The position numbers were made by a program, and so were the translations under genes. Source: UBA6109 sp035366835 (GTDB taxonomy: Bacteria; Desulfobacterota; Syntrophia; Syntrophales; UBA6109). From it: a stretch of DNA of 64,000 bases. The stretch is taken from assembly GCA_035366835.1 (NCBI GenBank), contig DAOSIS010000012.1:1-64000 (forward strand). The letters run 5' to 3'. The notes beneath the pieces are model-generated. The model did not search any database. It had not been told where the DNA came from and saw only the letters and a program-made list of their open reading frames with translations. Numbering within the stretch: the first letter of the stretch is position 1; the number at the start of each line of letters is the position of its first letter. Below, in pieces: positions 28,186-37,158 of this stretch.

Positions 28186-29019
28186 ATGAACGCATGGATC
28201 GACAGGATCGAGAATCTCGACGTCAGCTTGTTTGCGGCGATTCCCTCGCAGACGAGCCCCGGAGACAGACGTTCGCTGCTTGCCGTGCAGAGGGCGACCG
28301 CCGACAGGTACAAAGCGTACGTCTATCTCGAAATCGGCTCTCATCTGGGGGGGTCGATCCAGCCCCACCTGGCCGACCGGCGCTGCCGGCGGATCTATTC
28401 CATCGACGCGAGGCCCCTGCAGCAGCCGGACGACCGGTCCCCGGGCTATGTCGCGCGCTACGACGACAACTCGACGGCAAGAATGCTGACCCTGCTCGGC
28501 GGCACAGGCGCCGGCGATCTTGCGAAGATCGAGTGTTTCGATTTTGACGCCGCCGAGATCGATCCGCGCCGGATTGTCTGCAAACCCCATATTGCGTTCA
28601 TCGACGGCGAACACACGCAGGCGGCGGTCATGTCCGATTTCCGGTTTTGCCGGGAAGTCATCCGCGAAGGGGGGACCATCCTGTTCCACGATTTCAGCAT
28701 CGTCTATCCCGAGATCCTGCGGATCTGTAGGGAATTGAACAGGCAGCACGTCGCGCACGTGCCCCTGAAGCTCGAAGACGAGGTGTTCGGCATTTTCTTC
28801 GATCCTGCGGTGGTCGACCGGGACCCCTATCTGCTGTCGCTGTACAGGAAGAACAGGAAGGTCATGCTCGGCGTCCGCGTGAAGAACTGGCTGAGAGAAC
28901 GGCTTCCGGCCCCGCTGCTGAAAGCGCTCAGGGGTACGCGCAACGGTCTCCCGAAAAGGACTGCCGTGCACAATGAAACATCGGACGGCGGGCCGTCTGT
29001 CCCGCTTCGGCGCGGATGA
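28186..29019 (+). CDS. Class I methyltransferase-like protein
   Basis: 277 aa. VYLEIGSHLGGSIQPHL resembles SAM motif I, RIYSIDARP motif II, and HIAFIDGEHTQAAVMSDF the acidic motif seen in the Methyltransf_24 group; EGGTILFHDFSIVYPEI follows. It probably modifies a polysaccharide sugar. The C-terminal 40 residues are basic and low-complexity. It starts 12 bases after the glycosyltransferase stop. The family call is good, the substrate unknown. Confidence 0.75.
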   Translation: MNAWIDRIENLDVSLFAAIPSQTSPGDRRSLLAVQRATADRYKAYVYLEIGSHLGGSIQPHLADRRCRRIYSIDARPLQQPDDRSPGYVARYDDNSTARMLTLLGGTGAGDLAKIECFDFDAAEIDPRRIVCKPHIAFIDGEHTQAAVMSDFRFCREVIREGGTILFHDFSIVYPEILRICRELNRQHVAHVPLKLEDEVFGIFFDPAVVDRDPYLLSLYRKNRKVMLGVRVKNWLRERLPAPLLKALRGTRNGLPKRTAVHNETSDGGPSVPLRRG

Positions 29020-29070
29020 TGTCGGTCACGGAACGGTGCCAATGGACAATTTACGAAACTTGGAGGCGTG

Positions 29071-29895
29071 ATGAGCCGCTTGAAACGCGCAGTATCATTG
29101 CTGTTCACGGACCCACATGATTTCTGGCAGCGTCTCAAACCGTATATGATGAACGCCAGATCAGGGATCATACAAATCAACGGGATCAACTTCCCTATCG
29201 ACGTTGATTTGGACCCATGCATGCGTCCCATGTATGCTGGAACATATGAATACAGAATCACGAATATTTTAAAGAAGTTTCTCAAGAGCGGAGATACGTT
29301 TGTTGACGTCGGCGCCAATGTTGGCTACGTATCCTCATTTGCGCTTGGGCTGGTAGGTCAAAGTGGCGAGGTACACTCATTTGAGCCGGTACCAAGGTAT
29401 CTGCAACGACTCGAATCCATCCGTGACATCAATCCGAATGTACCGCTTTACATCAACGGCGTGGCGTTGGGTGAGGAAGTCGGCACTTCGTCAATCTCGG
29501 TGAGTTTCAGCAATATTGGATGGAACACGGTCGTAGCTGATTTCATGAACCCTGAAGATACCGCGGCAAAGATAGAAGTCCGAATGGAGACGCTCGACAA
29601 CTATTTCGCTGCGAAAAACATACGTTGGCCGCGGATCGTGAAAATCGATACCGAAGGATATGAATATCCCATCATAAAAGGTTTTCAGCGGTACCTCCGC
29701 TCATGCAACGAACTGCCGATGCTTGTCGTGGAGATCATGCCGACAGCCTACCCGAAGCTCGGCTTGTCTCTTCATGATTTTTCCTCGTTCATGAAAACGA
29801 TGGGTTATGTGTCCTACGATACCGATCTTGCACGCCAAGTCGACATAGCGAATGCAAAAAAGATCGTCGATGTTGTGTTCATCCCCCAAGCGTGA
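29071..29895 (+). CDS. FkbM-family methyltransferase (AT-rich)
   Basis: 274 aa from the ATG at 29071, four bases after GGAGG (a GTG at 29068 is also possible). FkbM motifs: FVDVGANVGYVSSFAL, VHSFEPVPRYLQRL, and IVKIDTEGYEYPIIKGF. It should O-methylate a sugar hydroxyl. The base composition is visibly lower in G+C (about half) and codon use differs from the rest of the locus, so this gene was probably acquired separately. It is also one of the few genes here with gaps of 50-100 bases on both sides. Confidence 0.9.
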   Translation: MSRLKRAVSLLFTDPHDFWQRLKPYMMNARSGIIQINGINFPIDVDLDPCMRPMYAGTYEYRITNILKKFLKSGDTFVDVGANVGYVSSFALGLVGQSGEVHSFEPVPRYLQRLESIRDINPNVPLYINGVALGEEVGTSSISVSFSNIGWNTVVADFMNPEDTAAKIEVRMETLDNYFAAKNIRWPRIVKIDTEGYEYPIIKGFQRYLRSCNELPMLVVEIMPTAYPKLGLSLHDFSSFMKTMGYVSYDTDLARQVDIANAKKIVDVVFIPQA

Positions 29896-29990
29896 GAGCT
29901 GGCACAATCACGCAGGAAGCGACCGTCTGTTTGACGGGGCAGAGTGAAGTACCGTCGTCGAGGTCGAGGTGAAAGAATAAGAAGCGCGTG

Positions 29991-31049
29991 ATGGCGGGAA
30001 ATGCGGTTGAAAAGAGGATGTCGGACAAGCTGGTCAGCGTCGTCATCAACAATTACAACTACGGCAGATACGTGTGCAGCGCCATCGACAGCGCCCTTCA
30101 GCAATCCTACGAGCCTGTGGAAATCGTCGTGGTCGACGACGGATCGAAAGACAATTCCCGGGCCCTGATCGAGCGGTACGGCAGGCGGATCAAGGCCGTG
30201 TTCAAGGACAACGGCGGCCAGGCCTCCGCCTACAACGCCGGATTCGCCGCATGCCGAGGCGATATCGTCCTTTTCCTGGACGCCGACGACATCCTTCACA
30301 GGGACGCTGTCCGTCACGCCGTCGCGGCGTTCGCGGACGATCGCGTCGCCAAGGTGCAGTTCCGGCTGGAAATCGTGGATGACGAAGGGAAGGGCAGTGG
30401 CATCCACATTCCGGCAGGCAGGATGCCGAACGGCGACGTCCTCGGCATGCTGCTGAAATACGGCTCCTACGGATCGCCGCCGGCGTCGGGCAACGTCTAC
30501 CGGAGAAGGGTATTGACTCCGGTCCTGCCCATGCCTGAATCAACCTGGCGCATCGCCGCCGATTCGGTTCCGGCCCTGGCGGCGCCGTTCTTCGGGGACG
30601 TCGTGTCTATCGATCGCGTGCTGGGTTGTTACAGGGTCCACAACAGCGGCGCGGCGAAAAGGGCTTCCGCCGCGGCGAGGCCGGGGAACTCCGAATCCCT
30701 CTGCGACAAGGTGGAGGCATTCCTCAAGTCGGAGCGGTATCTGGACGAGTTGTGCGCAAGGCACGGCAAGAGGATGGGTCCGAACATAATCGAGAGAAAC
30801 CCGTCGATGCTGAAGACCATGCTGTGCTTCAAGATATCGGAGCCGGATCACGCCCTCAACAGGGGATACGGGGTCGCCGGGCTCGCGGTGGCAGGGGCCG
30901 ATGCATCCCTGAAATACCCTCTCTACTCCGCCTTCCCCAAATTGGCCATGGCGTTATGGTTCCTCCTGGTGGCCGCATGCCCGCCTGTCAGGAAGATGCT
31001 GATCCCATGGGGGCTGCAGCCCTGGTTGCGCGGGGTGAAATTGTCCTGA
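29991..31049 (+). CDS. Family 2 glycosyltransferase
   Basis: 352 aa from the ATG at 29991 (GTG 29988 and Met at 30018 are alternatives; the last has GAAAAGAGG before it). The GT-A fold shows LVSVVINNYNYGRYVCSAI, IVVVDDGSKDNS, NGGQASAYNAGFAACRGDI and FLDADDIL. A C-terminal hydrophobic segment (AMALWFLLVAACPPV) may tether it to the inner membrane. It adds a sugar in repeat-unit assembly; specificity cannot be predicted. Confidence 0.92.
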   Translation: MAGNAVEKRMSDKLVSVVINNYNYGRYVCSAIDSALQQSYEPVEIVVVDDGSKDNSRALIERYGRRIKAVFKDNGGQASAYNAGFAACRGDIVLFLDADDILHRDAVRHAVAAFADDRVAKVQFRLEIVDDEGKGSGIHIPAGRMPNGDVLGMLLKYGSYGSPPASGNVYRRRVLTPVLPMPESTWRIAADSVPALAAPFFGDVVSIDRVLGCYRVHNSGAAKRASAAARPGNSESLCDKVEAFLKSERYLDELCARHGKRMGPNIIERNPSMLKTMLCFKISEPDHALNRGYGVAGLAVAGADASLKYPLYSAFPKLAMALWFLLVAACPPVRKMLIPWGLQPWLRGVKLS

Positions 31050-31089
31050 TGGCTCGTCGATTCCCCCGTAGTTTCGCGGCCGACCTAAG

Positions 31090-32289
31090 ATGAGAATCGC
31101 ACGGTTCAACAACCTGTTCTCCTATTTCTGCTGTTCGCAGCTCGTCTTTCTGCCCATTTATTTCTATCGCACGCCGCTGATCTCCGAAACCGTTCCAACG
31201 GACAAGGCGATGGTGATGCATCTGCTCGGCATCCTCTGGTCCGCCGTCGGCTACCTGACGGCCAGGCTGTCCTGCCTCCCGGGGGCGGGGGGGCCGCCGG
31301 ACGAGCGGGAAGGCGGGTCCTATTCCTTCCGTATGGCCTTCTATTTGTCTTCCTATGCGCTCGTCCTGCTGGGAACGACGGTCGCCGTATTGCAAGTCGT
31401 TCTTTTCGTTCCGCTGACGGAATACCTGCCGCGACTCTTCGGCGGCGATTTCGAGGCGGGGATCCGTGAAGCCTTTCTCACGCCCTCCGAGGAGGAAGGC
31501 CTGCCGGGCATCGTCAAGATGTTCTCCTACGCGCCCCTCTCCGTCTACCTCATGTCGCTGGGGTTGTCGAATTTCCTGAGACTGGGCGACGCGGATGCCC
31601 GGAAGCTCCGGAACCTGGGCATGGCGGCGCTGGTGGCGACTGTGGTCAAGGTCTTCTTTTCCCTCGACCGGCTGACGATCATGGCGGTCCTGCTGGCCAA
31701 CATCTTCGTGATCGTCAAGAAGGGCTCCATGAAGAGGATCCGGTATTGGCTCCTGCTCGCCCTCTTTGTCCTGCTCGCAGACTACCTGTCCACGAAACGG
31801 CTGGAGGATGTCGGCATCGTCGAATTCACCCTCCTGTATTTCAAACTGGGGTTGGTGAACTTTCAGTTGATGATCGATACCTGCTCCGAATTCACCTACG
31901 GTTTCTCCACCATCCTGGGGCCCCTCTATTATGTTATGAAGGTTGCGGGTCTTCCCGCGCCCGATTTCGTTCTCGACAGCTCCTACGAATGGGAATGGAG
32001 TCCCTTGCAGTACTTTTCGTCCTATGCCTTCCAGGACTATGGATATTTCTATTTCATCCTGTTCTATTTCACCGGCCTGGTGTTGTTCGTTGTCGACTTC
32101 TCGACGTTGAAGCGGAAGAGTATTTACGGCACGGCGATCTATTTTGCCGTCCTGTACGGCGTCGTCTCGTTCCTGTTTGTCCCCGCGATCAAGGGCGTGG
32201 ATTTCTGGTTTTCCCTGCTTCTCCCCCTTCTCCTTGTCCGTCTGTTCTCGAGGGAACTGCGCAGGAGAGAGGCGGAACTGAGAGCATGA
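31090..32289 (+). CDS. Wzy-like O-antigen/polysaccharide polymerase
   Basis: 399 aa integral membrane protein with about ten hydrophobic helices, for example FYLSSYALVLLGTTVAVLQV, IRYWLLLALFVLLADYL and FYFILFYFTGLVLFVVDF, and a larger loop around residues 110-165. Sequence is poorly conserved in this class; the call rests on topology, length and position among flippase, glycosyltransferase and chain-length genes. It would join repeat units at the periplasmic face. It overlaps the next gene by ATGA. Confidence 0.75.
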   Translation: MRIARFNNLFSYFCCSQLVFLPIYFYRTPLISETVPTDKAMVMHLLGILWSAVGYLTARLSCLPGAGGPPDEREGGSYSFRMAFYLSSYALVLLGTTVAVLQVVLFVPLTEYLPRLFGGDFEAGIREAFLTPSEEEGLPGIVKMFSYAPLSVYLMSLGLSNFLRLGDADARKLRNLGMAALVATVVKVFFSLDRLTIMAVLLANIFVIVKKGSMKRIRYWLLLALFVLLADYLSTKRLEDVGIVEFTLLYFKLGLVNFQLMIDTCSEFTYGFSTILGPLYYVMKVAGLPAPDFVLDSSYEWEWSPLQYFSSYAFQDYGYFYFILFYFTGLVLFVVDFSTLKRKSIYGTAIYFAVLYGVVSFLFVPAIKGVDFWFSLLLPLLLVRLFSRELRRREAELRA

Positions 32290-33164
32290 GCCTGATGCGG
32301 CGCCTCGGCCTCTGCCGGGCGTATCTTTCCCGACGCCGGGATTTCGACTGTTCGCTGGCGGACCTGGCGGGCAACCTGCTTCGCCCGACGTGCGCGGTCC
32401 TGGCGAAGGCCCATATATCGGAAATCGCCGCCGCCGGGGGGCACAGGCGGGTCTCTTTCCGCGGCCTGGCCGAACCGCTCTACTGGCCGAATCACATTCC
32501 CCTGCACAGCCTGTACATGGTGACCGTCGAATCGTCGGATGAAAGGGACTGGCACTACTACGAAGCGCCGGAAACGAAGGTCGAGCGCGGCGACGTGGTC
32601 CTGGATTGCGGCGCCGCCGAGGGCTTGTTCTCCCTGCGGGCCATGGGGCGCGCCCGGTGCGTCGTCATCGAGCCGTCGCCGGTGTTTGTCGGGAGCCTGA
32701 AGGAAACGTTCCGCGGCAAGGGAAACGTGCAGATCGTACCCCACGCGCTGGGCAGCCGCGAGGGGTTTGCGTACCTGAGCCGGGGAACGCTCGATTCCGC
32801 GCTGGCCGGAACGGCGGGGCAGGAGAGCCCCGCCGGTGCCGTCAAGGTGCGGACGACGACGATCGACCGGCTGGTTGCGGAACTGGGACTGGCCAGGGTG
32901 GACTACATCAAGGGCGACCTGGAATCCTTCGAGCTGGAGGTGCTGAAGGGTGCGGAGCGGACGATCCGGGATTGGATGCCCAAGATCGCCATGACGACGT
33001 ATCACCGGGGCAACGACTGGAAAGAGATGCGGGATTACGTCCTCGGCCTGGCGCCGGGCTATGCCTGGCGCGTGAAGGGCCTGAGCTGGGAGGACAGTTC
33101 CCCCAAACCGGTCATGATCCATTTCTGGAAGCCGGGAGCGCGCGGGCCGGAGGAAGTGCGATGA
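32286..33164 (+). CDS. FkbM-family methyltransferase
   Basis: 292 aa. FkbM motifs: VVLDCGAAEGLFSLRAMG, VVIEPSPVFVGSLKETF, and VDYIKGDLESFELEVLKGAE. The ATG overlaps the polymerase stop, and the stop overlaps the next start. It is the second FkbM gene of the locus, with G+C like its neighbours, unlike the one at 29071. It probably methylates a different sugar position. Confidence 0.9.
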   Translation: MSLMRRLGLCRAYLSRRRDFDCSLADLAGNLLRPTCAVLAKAHISEIAAAGGHRRVSFRGLAEPLYWPNHIPLHSLYMVTVESSDERDWHYYEAPETKVERGDVVLDCGAAEGLFSLRAMGRARCVVIEPSPVFVGSLKETFRGKGNVQIVPHALGSREGFAYLSRGTLDSALAGTAGQESPAGAVKVRTTTIDRLVAELGLARVDYIKGDLESFELEVLKGAERTIRDWMPKIAMTTYHRGNDWKEMRDYVLGLAPGYAWRVKGLSWEDSSPKPVMIHFWKPGARGPEEVR

Positions 33165-34444
33165 TCGATTGCTCCGCCCTGATCCACCTGCAGACGAAAG
33201 CGGCATGCGCCCTTGGGCGGATCCTGTGCCCCCGCGCGGCCGCCTCCCTGACCCCGGAAAGGAAAGGCGGCGCAACAAGGATCCTCGTGGTGAAGGCCGA
33301 CGAGATCGGGGATTTCGTCCTGGCGACGGTGTTTCTCAGGGAACTGCGGCTCCTGCATCCGCGGGCCGAAATCGCGCTGGTCGTCAATCCCGCGACCTAC
33401 AACCTGGCCGAGCTGTGCCCATACGTGGACGAGGTCCTCGTCTATCGCCAGGGCGTGAGGCGGCTGCTCAGGCCGTTCCTGTTGCCGTGGCGCGCCTTCC
33501 GGATGGGCCACGCCCTTCTGCGGCAGAGGGATTTCGATCTGGCCGTCATGCCCCGCTGGGACATGGACGGCTACTACGCATCCTATATCGCCCTTTTCAG
33601 CCGCGCAAAGCGGAGGATCGGATATTCGGAACAGGCGAACGAGCGGAAGAAGATGGTGAACCGGGGGTTCGACCGGCTGCTTACCGAAGCGATATTTCAC
33701 GAGGCGCCGAAGCATGAAGTGGAGAGGCATCTGGATCTCATCCGTCATCTTGGCGGAAGACCGTCTTCACAGGTCTTGGAATTGTGGCTCGACGCCGCCG
33801 ATGAAAAATATGCTCGGGAGGCGCTCGCCGGACAGCCGGGCACGATGCCTATCGCGCTGTGCCCCGGCGCGGGTACCCCGTGGCGGCGCTGGCCGATCGA
33901 ACGCTTTATCGAGCTGGCGAAGCGTCTGAAGCGGTCATACGGCGCGTCCTTCGTCATCGTCGGCGGGAGGGAAGACGCCTCTCTCGGGCGGGCGATCGGG
34001 GAGGCGCTGGGCGGGGAAGTCCTCGACGTCACGGGCAGGACGACGCTCCGGCAGACGGCCGCCATCCTGAAGCGGTGCCGCCTCTACGTGGGCAACGACA
34101 CGGGATCGATGCACCTGGCCGCCGCGTCGGGGGTTCCCGTCGTCGAGCTCTCCTGCTTTCCCGCAGGCGGGCCGGACTGGCACTGGAATTCGCCGTTGCG
34201 GTTCGGTCCCTGGGGGGTGGCGCACAGGATCCTGCAGCCGGACGGGCGTAGCGCCGCGGAGGGTTTCGCGCCGGCGATCGAAGAGATCACGGTGGACCGT
34301 GCGGCCTGCGCCGTCGATGATCTGTTTCGGCGCGTGGATGCGGCCGCCGCTTCCGCACCCGTCCGGGAATTCGTCCGCCCGCCTTCCGGGTTGTCGCTTT
34401 CGCGTCCCGCCGGGGTCGGCGGCCTTTCGGGCAGGGGGATCTGA
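33161..34444 (+). CDS. Family 9 glycosyltransferase (heptosyltransferase-like)
   Basis: 427 aa. The GT-B fold of the WaaF/WaaC group is visible: RILVVKADEIGDFVLATVFL at the N-domain, IALCPGAGTPWRRWPIERF at the donor domain, and YVGNDTGSMHLAAASGVPVV near the active site. It transfers a sugar, often heptose, to LPS core or a related glycan. The last 50 residues are low-complexity. Coupled by ATGA overlap to the FkbM gene upstream. Confidence 0.92.
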   Translation: MIDCSALIHLQTKAACALGRILCPRAAASLTPERKGGATRILVVKADEIGDFVLATVFLRELRLLHPRAEIALVVNPATYNLAELCPYVDEVLVYRQGVRRLLRPFLLPWRAFRMGHALLRQRDFDLAVMPRWDMDGYYASYIALFSRAKRRIGYSEQANERKKMVNRGFDRLLTEAIFHEAPKHEVERHLDLIRHLGGRPSSQVLELWLDAADEKYAREALAGQPGTMPIALCPGAGTPWRRWPIERFIELAKRLKRSYGASFVIVGGREDASLGRAIGEALGGEVLDVTGRTTLRQTAAILKRCRLYVGNDTGSMHLAAASGVPVVELSCFPAGGPDWHWNSPLRFGPWGVAHRILQPDGRSAAEGFAPAIEEITVDRAACAVDDLFRRVDAAAASAPVREFVRPPSGLSLSRPAGVGGLSGRGI

Positions 34445-34448
34445 AGGA

Positions 34449-35195
34449 ATGAAGGTTTCCATCGTCACGGCGGTGCTGAACGGGGAGCGGACGCTCCGCG
34501 ACTGCATGCAGAGTGTGGCAGACCAGGACTATCCCGATATCGAGCATGTGTTCATCGACGGGGGATCGACGGACGGAACCGTCGACGTCATCCGGAAGTC
34601 CGCCAACGGGAAATCGCGGTGGATCAGCGAACCCGACAACGGACTCTATGACGCGATGAACAAGGGGATCAGGCTCTCGACCGGGGCGATCGTCGGCATC
34701 CTGAATGCGGACGATTTCTATGCCGCTCCCGATATCATCGATCGCGTGGTTGCCCGCATGTCCGTGAGCCGGGCGGACACGTGTTACGGCGATCTGGTCT
34801 ACATCAAACGGAACGACCCGCGAAAGCATGTAAGGCACTGGAGATCGGGCCTCTACAACAGAGGCCGATTCCGGCGGGGATGGATGCCTCCCCATCCGAC
34901 GTTCTTTGTCCGGCGATCGGTCTATGAAAAATATGGATTGTTCGATCTCGCATTTCCGCTCTGCGCCGACTATGAGCTGATGCTTCGCCTGCTCTACCGG
35001 CACGAGGTATCCACCGTCTACATTCCGTCCGTGATGGTGAAGATGAGGACGGGTGGGTCCTGCCGCCCGGGAGTCGGAAATACGCTTCACAACATGGCGG
35101 AGAACTATCGCGCCTGGACGGCGAACGGCCTCAAACCGAATCCCCTGACGTTTCTGCTGAAACCGCTGCGCAAGACCCTTCAATACATCGGCTGA
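34449..35195 (+). CDS. Family 2 glycosyltransferase (WcaA-like)
   Basis: 248 aa from the ATG at 34449, which has GAAGGA before it and lies 4 bases after the previous stop. MKVSIVTAVLNGERTLRDCM, HVFIDGGSTDGTVDVI and GILNADDFYAAPDII define the GT-A domain; the SEPDNGLYDAMNKGIRLS stretch is typical of this subgroup. The frame is open to 34299 but overlaps the previous gene and lacks family sequence. Confidence 0.93.
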   Translation: MKVSIVTAVLNGERTLRDCMQSVADQDYPDIEHVFIDGGSTDGTVDVIRKSANGKSRWISEPDNGLYDAMNKGIRLSTGAIVGILNADDFYAAPDIIDRVVARMSVSRADTCYGDLVYIKRNDPRKHVRHWRSGLYNRGRFRRGWMPPHPTFFVRRSVYEKYGLFDLAFPLCADYELMLRLLYRHEVSTVYIPSVMVKMRTGGSCRPGVGNTLHNMAENYRAWTANGLKPNPLTFLLKPLRKTLQYIG

Positions 35196-35257
35196 GGATC
35201 CCGCCCCGAGAGGCGGAATCTCTTCGCAACGCGCAGAGGTTTCTCACCACACCTTCC

Positions 35258-36631
35258 ATGACCAAGACCATACCCCACAAACAGATGTTCCTGATGACGG
35301 GCGACGTCCTTCTGATCGCCGTCTCCCTTTACCTGGCGCCGATCCTGCGCTTCGGGATTCTGATCGATCCCGGCACGGTCTTCAGCCGGTACGACGTCCT
35401 TGCCGTCGCGACGTATCTTCTGGTCCTGTACATCTTCGACTTCTACAACACCGAGGAGCGGTCCAGCAGGACGGGGTTCCTGCTGCGCTTCGCCCTGGCC
35501 GTCGCCGTCGCCAACGTCGCGAACATCTCCGTCTTCTACTTGTTCCAGCTGCCGCCCTACGGCGCCGGCATCGTCGCGATCAGCGGATCCCTCGCGTTCG
35601 TTCTCCTAGTCGCCTGGCGCTTCGTCTTCCTGCGGGTCATCGCGGCGGCGAGGCCCCTGAGACTCCTGATCCTCGGCGCCGGCAGAACGGGGAAGTCCCT
35701 GCAGGATTACCTGCGGACGCGGAGCGACTACGAGGTCGTCGGCTTCGTCGACGACGACCGGGGCAAGCGCGAGGCGGTGGAGGACTCCTCCCCGCCCATA
35801 TGGAGCGGCATGGAGAATCTGTGCGCGCTGATCCGGCAGCACGGGATCGACAAGGTCATCGTCGCGATCACCGGGCAGATCCGGCCGGAGGTGTTCCGCA
35901 ATCTGGTGAAGGCGAAATTCGACTGCGGCGTGGTGGTCAACCAGGTCCCCACCTTCTACGAGCAGGTGGCGGGCAAGATCCCCGTTCTGCACACGACGGA
36001 CATGTGGCTGGGATTCACGGACATCACGGGCGTGGAGCGGAACGTCTACAACACGAAACTCAAGAAGGTGTTCGACAAGGCGATCTCCGTCACCGGCCTG
36101 ATCCTGGCCGCGCCCGTCATGATTCTCACGGCCGTCCTGATCAAGCTGGAGTCCAGGGGGCCCGTCCTCTACCGGCAGGAGCGCGTCGGCTGGGACGAGC
36201 ACATCTTCGAGCTGGTGAAGTTCCGCTCCATGCGCACCGACGCGGAGGTCCACGGCGCCGTGTGGGCGGCAGAAGACGACCCGCGGGTGACCCGCGTCGG
36301 CAGAATCATCCGCCGCCTGCGGATCGACGAATTGCCGCAGATGTGGAACGTGCTCAAAGGCGAAATGAGCTTCGTGGGGCCGAGGCCGGAGCGGATGGCG
36401 TTCGTCAAGGACCTCAAGAAGGAGATTCCCTACTATTCGCTGCGGCATTCGGTCCGGCCCGGCATCACCGGGTGGGCGCAGGTCAACTATCCCTACGGGG
36501 CATCGAAGGAAGACGCCCTCGAGAAACTGCAGTACGACCTCTACTACATCAAGAATACGTCCATTCTGCTGGACATCCAGATCATCATACGCACGATTCG
36601 CGTCGCTCTTTTCAGAAAGGGGGCCAGATGA
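35258..36631 (+). CDS. Polyprenyl-phosphate glycosylphosphotransferase (repeat-unit initiation)
   Basis: 457 aa. Four or five N-terminal helices, then a nucleotide-binding-like domain (RLLILGAGRTGKSLQDYL), then a sixth helix (ISVTGLILAAPVMILTAVLI) and the catalytic domain: GPVLYRQERVGWDEHIFEL, KFRSMRTDAE, RIDELPQMWNVLKGEMSFVG and PRPERMAFV. This is the WbaP/WcaJ type that puts the first sugar phosphate on undecaprenyl phosphate, so it likely starts each repeat unit. A separate 62-base gap in front may carry its own promoter. The next gene overlaps by ATGA. Confidence 0.95.
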   Translation: MTKTIPHKQMFLMTGDVLLIAVSLYLAPILRFGILIDPGTVFSRYDVLAVATYLLVLYIFDFYNTEERSSRTGFLLRFALAVAVANVANISVFYLFQLPPYGAGIVAISGSLAFVLLVAWRFVFLRVIAAARPLRLLILGAGRTGKSLQDYLRTRSDYEVVGFVDDDRGKREAVEDSSPPIWSGMENLCALIRQHGIDKVIVAITGQIRPEVFRNLVKAKFDCGVVVNQVPTFYEQVAGKIPVLHTTDMWLGFTDITGVERNVYNTKLKKVFDKAISVTGLILAAPVMILTAVLIKLESRGPVLYRQERVGWDEHIFELVKFRSMRTDAEVHGAVWAAEDDPRVTRVGRIIRRLRIDELPQMWNVLKGEMSFVGPRPERMAFVKDLKKEIPYYSLRHSVRPGITGWAQVNYPYGASKEDALEKLQYDLYYIKNTSILLDIQIIIRTIRVALFRKGAR

Positions 36632-37158
36632 AAAAGAACGCCTTTGCAATCCTGTTGGCGGCGGCCGTGCTGAGCGCCGGGATTCTTCTTTCCGAGGCGG
36701 CGGCGGAGGATTCCGAGGCGAGCCGGCGGACCCTCGCGAACCTCCCCGAGGTCGGCATCCTGGTCGAGCCCATTCAGCCGAACATTCAGAGGTATGCCCA
36801 GAAGGCGGGGCTGACGACGGTCCAGCTCCAGCAGGATATCCGGAACCGCCTCCAGGCCGCGGGGATCAGGACGTTTCCCGGCGACGAGTGGCTGAAGGTC
36901 CCGGGACGGCCGGTGCTGTACGTCAACATCAACACCCACGAGACGGAGAAGTACTGGTATGCCTATGACATCCGGCTGGAGTTGAGGCAGATCGTCTCCT
37001 TGGAAGTCAATCCGCGGATCAAGACGCTCGCCGACACCTGGTCGATCAACATCACGGGCGTCGCCAATATCGGCAACATGAACATCATCCGGAACGACGC
37101 CCTAGTCCTGGTCGAGAGATATGTGCAGGCCCACCTGTCCGCCCTCCACCGCAAGTGA
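36628..37158 (+). CDS. Exported protein of unknown function in the polysaccharide locus
   Basis: 176 aa. A signal peptide is visible (KKNAFAILLAAAVLSAGILL, cleavage near SEAAA). The mature part contains LPEVGILVEPIQPNIQR, a possible short helix LQQDIRNRLQAAGI, and RPVLYVNINTHETEKYWYAY, suggesting a small alpha/beta domain. I recognise no family. It overlaps the glycosylphosphotransferase gene and, at its 3' end, the YjbH-like gene, so it is probably a periplasmic partner in export. Confidence 0.72.
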   Translation: MKKNAFAILLAAAVLSAGILLSEAAAEDSEASRRTLANLPEVGILVEPIQPNIQRYAQKAGLTTVQLQQDIRNRLQAAGIRTFPGDEWLKVPGRPVLYVNINTHETEKYWYAYDIRLELRQIVSLEVNPRIKTLADTWSINITGVANIGNMNIIRNDALVLVERYVQAHLSALHRK

